A DNA stretch of 64,000 nt from Lyophyllum atratum (taxonomy: Eukaryota; Basidiomycota; Agaricomycetes; Agaricales; Lyophyllaceae): assembly GCA_014905825.1 (NCBI GenBank), contig JACGCN010000012.1, positions 1,178,001 through 1,242,000 on the forward strand. Reading direction: 5' to 3'. Positions 34,291 through 44,218 of this stretch are shown here, piece by piece. Positions within the stretch are counted from its first letter, which is position 1. Every line of letters begins with the position of its first letter. The notes below the pieces were generated by a model that did not search any database, was not told the DNA's origin, and worked only from the letters and a program-made list of their open reading frames with translations. The translations under genes were made by a program, and so were the position numbers.

Positions 34291-34570
34291 GATATATTCG
34301 TTCCTCAAAATGCACTCTCTCGCTTCTGCCGGTCTGATTGCCTCGAAGCTCAAAGTGGCGAACGTCAGGACGCGCGGTCAAGTTTCTGGCTGGCTCAGCC
34401 TGGCACGAGTTGAACGCGATGCCTCGTGACTTTTTTTTGGGCATGCATGACAGTTGACTGATCGGTGATCGGTTCCATCGCAAGAAAAAAGCAAGATCTT
34501 ATAATCACTGATCGTGCCCGCTCTCATCTTCATACCCTCAATTCCCCACCCCAACCAAGTATACTTGAAC

Positions 34571-35494
34571 ATGACCAGCACACTTTGGACCACCCCCGCC
34601 CAAGGCTCCGGCAAGATCGTGCGTTCCCTCCTCTCTCTATCTAATACTTTAACGGCCTGGTCCTGAATGGATCCCCGATTAGATTAGGGCCGTAGCTGCT
34701 CTCGGCGGCATCACCTCCCTCGAGCTCCCTGCTGGCTACGAGCACTACGTCGATAACAAGAAGCCCGAGTTCTTGGAAAAATTCCCTCATGGAAAGATCC
34801 CGGCGCTGGAGGAGGCGGATGGGTTCAAGGTGTTTGAGGGTGTTGCGATCGCTCGTTATGGTGAGTTCGCATTGTTCGTCAACTGCCTCAAACTCGAGTG
34901 GATTTCGTTTCGATCGTGTCTCGTTGAGTTGGAACCCTTTTACTGATGTCGTTGTGCGTTCGCAGTTGCTGGTCTGGCACCCAACGCTGGTCTCCTCGGC
35001 AAAGACCTCGCAGAGGCGGCCCTCATCGATCAGTGGATCCACCTGACAGAATCCGAGGTCGACCAATGGACCAACCTCATCGGCCAGCTGCTCCGCGGTG
35101 TCATCACCCCCTACAGCAAACCCGTCAGTCCCTCTTCCCAAGCCTCCCACCCCCGCAACGTAAACTGATCTGAACAAATACCGTTCCGGCCCCGCAGATC
35201 CACACCACCTTCGCCGAGCGCCAACTGCGTGCCCTGAAGACGCTCAACGCGCACCTCGCGACGCGCACCTTCTTCGTGGGCGAGCGCATCACCCTCGCGG
35301 ACATCTACATCGCCACCCAGGTCCGCCGCGCTGCCACTGTGACCTTTGACGCGCCTCTCCGCGCGGAGCTGGCGCACCTCGTTCGCCACGCGGAGACGGT
35401 GGTGAACCAGCCGAAGATCAAGGAGTTCTTTGAGCCGGTCGAGTACGTGCAGAAGGCGCTGACGTATGTTGCGCCTAAGAAGGAGGCGAAGTAG
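34571..35494 (+). CDS. EF-1 gamma-like protein, GST domain only (short paralog)
   Basis: Starts MTSTLWTTPAQGSGKI. Intron 1 is 34619-34682. The GST N-domain reads IRAVAALGGITSLELPAGYE, NKKPEFLEKFPHGKIPALEE and FKVFEGVAIARY. The GST C-domain reads PNAGLLGKDLAEAALIDQWI, TFAERQLRALKTLNAHLATR, FFVGERITLADIYIATQVRR and AETVVNQPKIKEFFEPVEYV. It stops at APKKEAK, exactly where the full-length gene continues into its Lys-rich linker and EF1G domain. The introns fall at the same places as in the full-length gene. It may be a stand-alone GST or may compete for EF-1 beta binding through the GST-like domain (inference). No disabling mutation is visible. Confidence 0.88.
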
Positions 35495-35969
35495 GCTAGG
35501 GAGGAGGGATTCGGTTGATTTGGTGTGTTTTCATGGTTCTTGCTTCGCCGTTCTCGTTTTTGATGGGTCGAATTTATATGTGTTGGTGACGCTGGTAGGC
35601 GCAAAATACCATTATCTACTCGTGTACGAATGGCGGGAAGAATATTCACAAATGTAGATTTCAGTTATGGAACTTGCAATATATCCATTATACACTGACT
35701 GCGCTAGGCATATCGATGTTAGATGCAACTCGAGTCATTGTAATGTAGTGATCCATACTGATCGACACGTTCGCTCTCGAAGCTTCAAGTAACAGCCTTG
35801 CCCATGTGCATGAGAGGTCGAGACAAGGCGTCTAAGATAGGATCAGCTGTGACTCTATTATCTACGCGTGACAGATCGTGACCTCGAGGCTCACAAAAAT
35901 TTAAATCTTGCAATCAGTGATTCAGTTTGCATCCTTCCTGATCTCCTCCTCCTCCGTCGATCCAAAAAA
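35495..35969. other. Spacer between the two EF-1 gamma genes
   Basis: About 475 bp holding the 3' end of the short copy and the promoter of the full-length copy. A CT-rich leader (cttcctgatctcctcctcct) lies directly before the start at 35970. Confidence 0.5.
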
Positions 35970-37524
35970 ATGTCTAACACCCTCTGGACAGTCCCCCAGC
36001 AAACCACCGGGAAAATCGTGCGTCGAGCCCACCTATGCCCCTATACAAAATCGTTGATTAATCTACTGATTAGATCCTGGCGGCCGGTGCATGGGCAGGC
36101 GTTCCCATAGAACTCCCTGCTAACTACGAGCACTATGTCGATAACAAGAAGTCTGAATTCCTTGAGAAATTCCCCCATGGAAAGATCCCTGCTTTCGAGC
36201 AAGCAGACGGCTTCAAGCTTTTTGAGGGTGTCCCTATTGCTCGCTATGGTCGGTCTTATCCTTTATCTAATCGATCGCTTGTGCACAGCTCATACTCGTC
36301 TGTTTGTAGTCGCCTCACTTGCCCCCAACTCTGGTCTTCTTGGCGGTGACCTGAAGGAGTCTGCTCTCGTTGACCAGTGGATCCACCTCGCGGATACAGA
36401 AGTCGATGCCTACACCAGCCTCGTCTACCAGCTTATCCATGGGTACATCACTCCCTACAACAAACCCGTACGTTTCTGCCCCGTTTCGCACCGTCTCCTA
36501 TGCACTCACACGGTATCCCCTCATTCCAGATCCACAACACCTTCATCGAGCGCCAGGCCCGTGCCCTCAAGACCCTGAACGCCCACCTCGCGACCCGCAC
36601 CTTCTTCGTCGGCGAGCGCATCACCCTGGCCGATATCTTCGTCGCCGGCGTCGTCAAGAGCGCAACAACCATCACCGTCGACGCCCCCCTCCGCGCCGAG
36701 ATCCCCCACCTCATCCGCCACCTCGAGACCGTGGTCAACCAGCCCAAGCTCAAGGACATCTACGGCCCCATCCAGTACGCCGAGAAGGCGCTCCAGTACG
36801 TCCCCCCCGCGAAGGAGAAGAAGGAGCCCAAGCCCGCGCCCGCCAAGGCGGAGAAGAAGCCCAAGGCGGTGGAGAAGGACGATGATGAGGAAGAGGAGGA
36901 CGCGCCCCCGGCGCCCAAGGCTAAGAACCCGCTCGACGATCTCCCCAAATCGACGTTGAACCTCGAGGACTGGAAGCGTCAGTATTCCAACAACGACACG
37001 CGCGGTGCGGGTGGCTCGCTCGAGTGGCTGTACAAGAAGTACGCCCCTCTGACTTCGGTGTAGTGGTGCTCAACGCTAACGAATCCTCTTGCACAGCCTC
37101 GACAAGGAAGGCTACTCCCTCTGGCGCTTCAACTTCAAATACAACGAAGAGCTCACCCTCACCTTCATGTCCGCCAACCAAATCACCGGCTTCTACAACC
37201 GCCTCGAGGCCTCGCGCAAGTACCTCTTCGCCTCCGCCGGCGTCCTCGGCGAGTCCAACAACTCCATCATCACCGGCGCGCTCATCCTCCGCGGGCAGGA
37301 CTTCCAGCCCGTCATGGACGTGGCCCCGGATTGGGAGTCGTACGAGTACGTGAAGCTTGACCTGGAGAACGAGGCGGATAAGGCCTTCTTTGAGGGGGCG
37401 TTGGCGTGGGATTTGGAGGTGGATGGGAAGAAGTGGGTGGATGGGAAACTTGTGAGTTGCTCTTTCGTGTTTTACACTCGAGTTGGAAGGAAGCTGACTC
37501 TGTGATTCGTGATAGTTCAAGTAA
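35970..37524 (+). CDS. EF1G: Translation elongation factor 1 gamma (EF1B gamma), full length
   Basis: Structural subunit of the EF1B nucleotide-exchange complex for eEF1A, cytosolic (family knowledge). Starts MSNTLWTVPQQTTGKI. The GST-like region has YEHYVDNKKSEFLEKFPHGK, FKLFEGVPIARY, NTFIERQARALKTLNAHLAT, TFFVGERITLADIFVAGVVK and ETVVNQPKLKDIYGPIQYAE. A Lys/Glu/Pro linker follows, then the conserved EF1G domain: NPLDDLPKSTLNLEDWKRQY, an intron starting near 37040 that joins LYKN to LDKEGYSLWRFNFKYNEEL, ANQITGFYNRLEASRKYLFA, ILRGQDFQPVMDVAPDWESY. A last intron splits GKL from FK before the TAA at 37524. Without the penultimate splice the frame would stop at 37063. GC-rich third positions fit a highly expressed gene. 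Confidence 0.95.
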
Positions 37525-38069
37525 ACTTGATGGGTCCCTTGACACTTGTTGCATGGATGGGAATTCGACGCTAGATGGTGGTTCCGTGACTCCTCCCCCA
37601 CCGCATCTTGTACTTACTTACACTGGTCACTTCCTTCCTCTTTGTTTTATTACTGATGCGATCGTTGCGGGAAGAAGAAATATATAAATTCAATCAAGTG
37701 TACTGACGGATTTCATCACGCGCGTCGCCCATGGGACGTATTGATCTTCATCTTCTGAGACAGCCATCGCGAGTCGCGATTGAGTTGGTCGCGTAAAGCA
37801 CCTCCTCGGGATATCAGTTGATTCTTGGTGCCCCGTTTGCCATCAAGTCGGTCGCTCCAACCTTCGATTTTGTATTGGCTCAGAGCCGCACGAGGTGTAC
37901 TGTAGGTGAAAATAACTCCGTGTATCGAAAATTGTCACTCATAAGAGGCACAGTGGCCCAGCCAGAAAGACTCAGCGTCGTGACGAGCGCGATTTCGAGC
38001 TTCGAGGCAGTCGTACCGGTAGAAGATCGCCATAAAATTCAGCGTCGGGCTTGCGAAAGAGAGCATTTC
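37525..38069. other. 3' flank of EF-1 gamma
   Basis: No gene supported. It contains the EF1G 3' untranslated region and about 300 bp of unassigned sequence leading to the repeat. Confidence 0.4.
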
Positions 38070-38530
38070 GAAGAAGAAAGAGATTGATTATGAAGCCCCA
38101 GAGGCTGAACTACGTAGGGTACAGGACTGTCGACTGTGGATACTCATCACTTACCAGTGGAGCTGTCAACTGTGAGCACCTGATGGACGTGAACGTATGT
38201 GTAGACCTGAAGAGAAAGGACGTCAGACTTGGAGTTCAGAGAACACGAAGTACGGAAGTAACAAAAAATCAGATTTTCAAGATCTCGACATGAATTGTAT
38301 GTTCAGACAGGGATAACTGAAAAATATATGTATCTCATCTCGTTGGCGAGGTGGGGGCGAGGGCGACTAACACCTCCCACCTCTGAAGAAGAAGAAAAGC
38401 GTACTCACCAACTATACGCATGATAATCCCGTCCACCTGGACGTCGGCCTCCACGCGTCAGCCAGTGCGAGGACGACTCTGAGATCTCTACCGGATCACG
38501 ACCTGAAGAACTAGAGAAAGGACGTCAGGA
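38070..38530 (-). repeat. Repeat copy R2 (reverse arm of an inverted repeat)
   Basis: Reverse complement of R1 at 33880-34290. In plus-strand order: ctgtggatactcatcactta, ccagtggagctg, gatggacgtgaacgtatgtg, agatctcgacatgaattgta, agacagggataactgaaaaa, atctcatctcgttgg, gcgtactcaccaac, atacgcatgataatcccgtc, cacgcgtcagccagtgcgag and ctctaccggatcacgacct. Together with R1 it brackets the two EF-1 gamma genes. Confidence 0.8.
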
Positions 38531-38780
38531 ATTGTCCATGTAGAGAGAGATACGGAGAGGAGGGGGAAAAGTCAGATTTTCATGGTCTCGACATAAGTCA
38601 TTAAGACAGGGATAACTGAAAAGATTTGATATCTCATCACGGTGGAAAAACGCAGGCGGATGGGAGGCATGGGTATAAGAAAAACTTACCAGATGTTGCA
38701 AAGGTGTTGGACGGGGATTGTGGTGGCGAGACGAAAATTTGTGATAATGTTATTTGATGATTTTCTTCTCCTCGTTTAGG
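38500..38780 (-). repeat. Partial direct copy R3 of the same repeat
   Basis: Part of the R2 unit is repeated about 297 bp further on: acctgaagaactagagaaag at 38501 corresponds to acctgaagagaaaggacgtc at 38205, and agacagggataactgaaaag at about 38604 to agacagggataactgaaaaa at 38305. tggtctcgaca and atctcatcacgg also match. The repeat therefore has an internal duplication on this side only. No gene is supported here. Confidence 0.75.
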
Positions 38781-38880
38781 GCAGGCCCCTGAGTACTTGT
38801 TCTTTACTCTACACTTCAATCTATTTTACACTTCGGTTACTACAACTTACACGCCAGGTATCCAAACATGAATTGCGCCT

Positions 38881-39814
38881 TCACCCCAAGAAGTCCGTTT
38901 CTCCCTTTTTAATCGCTGCATCCAACGCTTCTTCAATCGGAGTATCCCCACCCACCATATCCAGCGCTAACCCCGCTGCATCCTCCCTGTCAAGCAACAG
39001 CATCAAACACTTCGCAACGTCGTCTCTCTAGCAATTCCACGACAAGGGCTCATCAGTCATGGTCCATGATATCAAAGCCAACCCCGGATAATGACTTACA
39101 GAAATAGTGGTGTTTATGTGCGTCCTCCCGATGGATGCTTTTCCCGTTCCGGATTCGTGGGTCAACCCACCGGGGCGGAGTATCGTCCATTTGAAAGCGT
39201 TGCGCTTGACGAGGTTCTTGTCCGCCTCGTACTTCCACTGCATGAACCCCGGAATCGCTCCGCGCACCCGGTCCGAAATCTTGATGTCCTCTTCACTCTA
39301 CAGGCGCCGCCGTGAGCAATTGCAACAACAACAACAACAACGGTGGACAACGATACACACGTAGTGTGCAGGCACCTTCTCCGCGTCCCTGATATCGATA
39401 GCAGAAACGAGGATCAACCGAGGCCTCGGGGGACTCTTGATGTTCTCAATCGCATCGAACACCTTCACCGCCCCCTCGTAGTCCACACTCTTCGTGCGCT
39501 GCTCCCCGCCCTGCCCGCCCGCCCCCGCGATGAAGTACACCACGTCCTGCCCCTCGAACGCCGCGCTGAACTCGTCGGTGGTGGACTCTTCGAGGGAGAG
39601 GAGGATGCCCTCGGCGCCGAGCTTCTTGATGGTGTCTTGGTGGTTGACTGTGCGGGCGGTGGATTTTACGTGGTGGGTTGGGATGAGGAGGCGCGTGAGG
39701 CGTTGTGCGACCTGTCCATTTGGGTGATCAGGGGTGGGGTCTGTGTGTGTCGTGTATGGTGCTGGAGGAACGTACATTTCCGTGCCCACCGATGATGGTT
39801 ACTTTCTTTGACAT
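38881..39814 (-). CDS. NAD(P)-binding NmrA-like / atypical SDR protein
   Basis: Minus strand. Starts MSKKVTIIGGHGN at 39814; an intron then joins to VAQRLTRLLIPTHHVKSTAR. This gives the Rossmann motif GGHGNVA, equivalent to GxxGxxA/G. Next come FEGQDVVYFIAGAGGQGGEQ, VDYEGAVKVFDAIENIKSPP, RLILVSAIDIRD and, after another intron, GAIPGFMQWKYEADKNLVKR (with YEADK at the usual YxxxK position) and FKWTILRPGGLTHESGTGKA. The last exon reads RDDVAKCLMLLLDREDAAGL and ends KKGETDFLG. The length and pattern fit the single-domain atypical SDR family (YMR090W-like). The substrate is unknown. Confidence 0.85.
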
Positions 39815-40254
39815 TTGGGGTGAATATAGACTTGCTTGAGGTAGATAGTTCTAGAGGAAGAGAGGTATTGATGTTGAACGTTGAGTAGATGAGGGTAGGT
39901 AGCGAATAAGCACGTCATCGCAGGTTACTAATCGCACTTCTCAGACAATTGCTATTCGAAGCATGACGAACTTCCATGCCATTATTGTCCTGCCTGCCGA
40001 AACTACGCCATGCTCGCGGCGTACATGCTCGCGGCGTAGCAAACGGCAACGAGTCCACGCTGGTGGATTTCCTCGACGCGTGAATTGCTAGCCGGCTGGG
40101 CCCAGGAGATGTTGGTACGCTTCAAGATGGCTCACTTCATTCTAAATGACGTTTTCGACGAGTGCGAGCGAAAGAACAGAACTCGTTAGGACCGTTTTAC
40201 CGTGACGACAATGATGCCGTTCCAAGGAACCGAGGGTCCTCCACGTATCTGACG
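39815..40254. other. Upstream region of the NmrA-like gene
   Basis: No gene supported. A short direct repeat catgctcgcggcgtacatgc occurs at about 40008-40040. Confidence 0.4.
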
Positions 40255-40460
40255 TCTAGTATGCGCTGGATGTGGTGGTCGCGGACGCAAATTTGTAATG
40301 CCGCTCCTTCGTCGCCGCCTTCTCTGTTAAGCCTTGCTTCTTTATATAAACACATTGACTATCATCTGGCATAAGGTCAGCTAGCGGCAGCTACGGAGAC
40401 ATTCTGTTTCCACGGAGAATAACTGTGCTGGCGAATTCGGCGTTTCAGGCATAGATATCA
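40255..40460 (+). pseudogene. Relic of the CHO2 3' end and flank
   Basis: At 40258-40296 gtatgcgctggatgtggtgg and the following cgcggacgcaaatttg match the CHO2 segment at 6119 (gtatgcgccagaggtggtgg, ttgcggacgcgaatctg), which encodes [13 protein letters not shown]. At 40427-40455 the sequence ctggcgaattcggcgtttca matches the CHO2 downstream motif at 6491. Order and orientation are the same as at CHO2, but the sequence between is shortened and cannot code. It lies directly upstream of membrane-protein paralog J. Confidence 0.7.
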
Positions 40461-40874
40461 TTTCTGATGATTGGGTTTCTGTTCGACCTCTGCTTCTCAT
40501 CAACATATCACGTCCCTTTTGGTTGTCCCTGTTACTTGATTCCTTCGACGATTCGGCATCCATGATGCAGAGCCCTAAGTTTCAAGGTGCCGGTTTCCTA
40601 TGACCTCGACATCTCTCACGCATTGACATGACATGCTAGCAGCTAACGCCGTGAGGAACGCTCATCAACAAAATGCTGGGAATAAAGCTGAGGTGCCCTA
40701 TGTACATGATCCCTGCATGATCCCCACAATTCCCCGTGGCACTCATAGTTGATCATTGCCATACACTTTCATCGACAACAGTGAGGGCTCTCACTTCGAC
40801 TCCTCTCTGTCTCTACACAATTCTCCATCTTTCAGCTCTACACGCAGAAATCAAATATAGGCCGGGGAAACCTC

Positions 40875-41826
40875 ATGGCCGCTAACTTTGTATTTCTAGA
40901 CGACACCAGCTCCAATTTCACTTACACCGGAAGTTGGATTTCTGGTGGGGTTTCGGTGGAATATAATGGTACGACTCACGGGACTGCAACCGCAGGCACC
41001 CAAGCCACCGTCTTGTTCACTGGCGAGTCCCATAGTTACTCTGCGATGGTTTATCGTATTTACTGTTGGTCATTCAGGCTCGTCCATAGAGGTATATGGA
41101 ACCATCGGTGCCGGCAACGATTCCTTTGTGGCAGTCTCCTCGTACACCATTGATGGCGATCTTAGCTCGACTACCACGTTCACTGGCAGGCCAGCAAGTG
41201 TCGTGCAATACAAACAGTCTTTCTACACATCACCGAGGCTCTCAGCGAAAGATCATGTCTTGGTGATTACCTGTGTCACATTGAACAACAGGCATCAGCT
41301 GTTGCTAGATTATGTTCGGGTTGGACAAGAGTCCGACGCTCAGCCTAACCCTGCCTCCCCGACTACGAACGAGTTTCCCTCTCCCTCGCAACCAACATCA
41401 CAGCCTCCCTCCCAGTCTGCCTCCCAAACCACCTCTCCGACCACCTCTCAGATTTCTTCACCGTCGGCTGGATTATCGAAGGGGGCCATAGCCGGCATTG
41501 TCATCGGGAGTTTGTTGGCCTTTTGTCTAGTCATCGTCATCATTCTACTATGGCGTCGTTTCTCAACTCGCGCGAAGGGGCCTGTTCCTCCTCCTCATGT
41601 CACCCCCTTCGACTCCGATGCCAGCAGGTCACAGCCTCCTCTAACCACGACATTCTTCGGTTCCCATCTGCGCAAAGTATCTAATATTGGCCCTGGCTCA
41701 GGAGCTTCAGCCGGCTCTCCTCCCCCGTATACCACTCGGGGCGATTCGTCTGCAGCCGACGGGGTATTGTACCCCTACGCAGGGCCTGGGAACGACCAGG
41801 CTTTTCGTAAATCTAGAGCAGGGTAA
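40875..41826 (+). CDS. SKG6-like single-pass membrane protein, paralog J
   Basis: Starts MAANFVFLDDTSSNFTYTGS. Intron 1 is 41023-41077 with a GC donor (GCGAGT), as in A and B; at 55 nt it must be removed. The ectodomain continues SSIEVYGTIGAGNDSFVAVS, SSYTIDGDLSSTTTF, FYTSPRLSAKDHVLVIT and LLLDYVRVGQ. The Ser/Pro/Gln stalk has QPTSQPPSQSASQT. The TM segment is GAIAGIVIGSLLAFCLVIVI, followed by RRFSTRAKG. It then runs straight into VPPPHVTPFDSDASRSQPP with no second intron. The tail motif is reduced to PYTTRGDSSAADGVLYPY. It sits 20 kb from the main array, between two CHO2-tail relics. Confidence 0.82.
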
Positions 41827-42004
41827 TGTGTTGAACGCGGCATGTACTATTGATTCTACTGTCTTTTATTTTTGTACTATCTTCTATCTTTGTAACTCGG
41901 GCTCACGCAGCGGGAAAGTTCAGAGCACGTACCATCACACCCCGTCATTCCCATTTCCCCATAATAGCCAAACTTCATCATCTGTACCATACAGTAAAGG
42001 GTGC

Positions 42005-42155
42005 GGCGTCCTAACGGTGTCGACGATGACGCAGAAGCAGACGACTCCAGGTTCTGGTCAGACAGGCAGGCAGGTCAAACGAATATCGGCGGCGTTTCCT
42101 AAGGTGTTCCATGTCGAATATGCACCGGAGATGGTGGTCGCAGAATTAAATATGT
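42005..42155 (+). pseudogene. Second relic of the CHO2 3' end
   Basis: gtcctaacggtgtcgacgat at about 42008 matches CHO2 at about 5998 (ggtcctaacggtgtcgatga, coding GPNGVDDD). The match continues through ttctggtcaga, acgaatatcggcggcg, tccatgtcgaatatgcaccg and agatggtggtcgcaga, i.e. the [20 protein letters not shown] and EYAPEVVVA segments. Small indels break the frame. The copy starts within the last CHO2 exon and ends near 42155. Confidence 0.8.
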
Positions 42156-44218
42156 TTTTTCCCAGCGAACAAGGTATGGATATCGAGGGAACTCAACCAA
42201 GAATTCTGGCCTAAGAATTTCGGCCATCTGCCCCGAGCTTGAGAACAGTTGTGTTCAGCATAACGCTCAGGCCCCTGCTCTTGTCGATCGGCCATCCGTG
42301 TTTCCCGAGATCTCCGACCGAACAGGTCAGGAATTCCTAACCAAGTCTCTACGCAAACGTGCGGTGTGAGGGCTGAAGTTTTGTTGCCATTACGACGCAG
42401 GGGGAATGAAGGCCTATCACCAGTACTTGAAGCATCCTTTGAAGGTAAGACGGAGTGGAGGTATGTTTTCATGTCGATGAATGCGACGTGCAAAGGTTCG
42501 AGGGCAAGTATTGGTCCAGAATATTGGGTGGGACAAGAAATCCAGCTACACAGGCCGCAGGTGAAGGACACAGTTGGGAGTACTAATGATCGTCGTTGAG
42601 TAAAGGGTAAGATCGAGAAAAAACATACCCAACATATCATTCGGAACTACGAAAAAGCCGTCTTAATGCCCATCTTTTTACATACCTATTGTGAGCTTCG
42701 CTAGCTTTGGAACGGAAAACCCGTCAATTCTTGACACTGGCCGCACTGAGATGTGCCAAATGGAGAACCGCAAATAGATCCGGTTCCGGTCTTCAAGTTT
42801 TGACCGTCCCTGCACAAGCATCTTCCAGTTTCGGACATCGTGGAGGACGATCCATGGCGCTCTCGGGATACTAGTGAACAGTATTCAGGATGTCTTTTGT
42901 ACTTTCGCGGCGTCAGACCCTTCAGACTCTGGATGTAGGCAAAACCCTTGAATCCTCATGACCAACCCTATACATATGTGCAAAGACGGAATAGTGCAGA
43001 TCCCGCATGTCTGGAGGCCGAGTTCTACTTCATGACCGACATTGAGAACATGAGGGAAGGAGGAACTCCACTTGACCGATATGAGAATCACTAGCCTGTG
43101 CGCACTGGAATGTGACATGAATCTGACGAAAGGTGTGGACAGTGCTCTGGACAGCTGGTGGCATCCACCCTGTCCTTCTACAGCCACGAGGTCGAAAACT
43201 TTAGCTCGTCCTTGCGGGAGTTATCGAAATGCGGGGAAATAGCTGGAAATAGTCCGCAGCCCCAGTCAACCCTTATTTTTCACCTATTTGCCCTGGGTCA
43301 TGAATTCACAATAACACATGTAAGGACCAAGATAGACCGAGACGGGTAGTCGTACGATTTTCAAAATGCACCGTCACCGCTCGGCGCTTGACACTCCGGA
43401 TGGGGCGTCAACCACTTTCCTTCCTGGAAACTTACACAGATAGCAGGTAAGAACGCAAAACTGAGACCATATTGAAAGTTCAGCTACCTCCCATGTCTCT
43501 CTGCGCTGTGGATACCGTTCAGTTCGGAGGCCTCTTTGTTGCGCGGTGAACTCCCGAACCGGTGACTACCGGTGATGACCGGTACGATCGATAATGATAA
43601 CCGCGGAGAACGAATCCAGCATAACAACGCAGCACAGGGCAGCACCACCCCCCCACATGGATTGTGACAGCCATGAGCAGCCTTGGCTGCGCCTCCTGAC
43701 TTTGCAAACTTCCACTTGCTGTTCTGAGAGAATCCTACCGACGCTCACACTAGATTTCACATCCTTACGAAATTACGTCTGTGCATTGTTTTGCGAATTA
43801 GTGGATCACGAACATTCGCATTCTGCGTCCAACGAAAGCAGTGCACATCTTCGCTGTCTACACTTTTCTCGGCGCCGTTCCCAAGCCGGCTAAACATTTG
43901 TCTTGATATATTTAATTTGACAGCACGCCTCACCACGCGCATGTGGGTCCCCGAATTACCACCTATATCACCCCGGCCTGAGCGCAGCTGAGTGGAGGCG
44001 CGGCAGATGGCTTCCACGATCCTTCTCATGGAAGTCCGGTGCACTACGGTCGGATGTTTTTGAGGTACGAGATCTCCAACTAATCGGACCCGATCTTCCA
44101 CTGATCTCAGATACCAAATTAAGAGGTTATATACGCTCCTCTCGTTGTTTTTGTCCACGTCCCTCCCCAAGAACCTCTCCGCCTGTCTCACGCCCGAAGG
44201 CTTCGAGGCTCCTCCACC
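42156..44218. other. Long intergenic region
   Basis: About 2 kb without a supported gene. Open frames on both strands (for example 42146-42640 minus and 43757-44191 minus) show no family resemblance, and there is no splice-linked coding pattern. A short run of ACCGGTGA repeats (ccggtgactaccggtgatga) lies at 43559-43583. Confidence 0.5.

Noticed and set aside
36370..36885. 171-codon alternative plus-strand frame in EF-1 gamma
   Set aside because: It is an out-of-frame shadow of the GC-rich EF1G exon, Arg/Pro-rich with no domain.
38305..38320. CAGGGATAACTG resembling part of a homing endonuclease (I-SceI) site
   Set aside because: Only about nine bases match and the element is explained by the longer repeat it belongs to.
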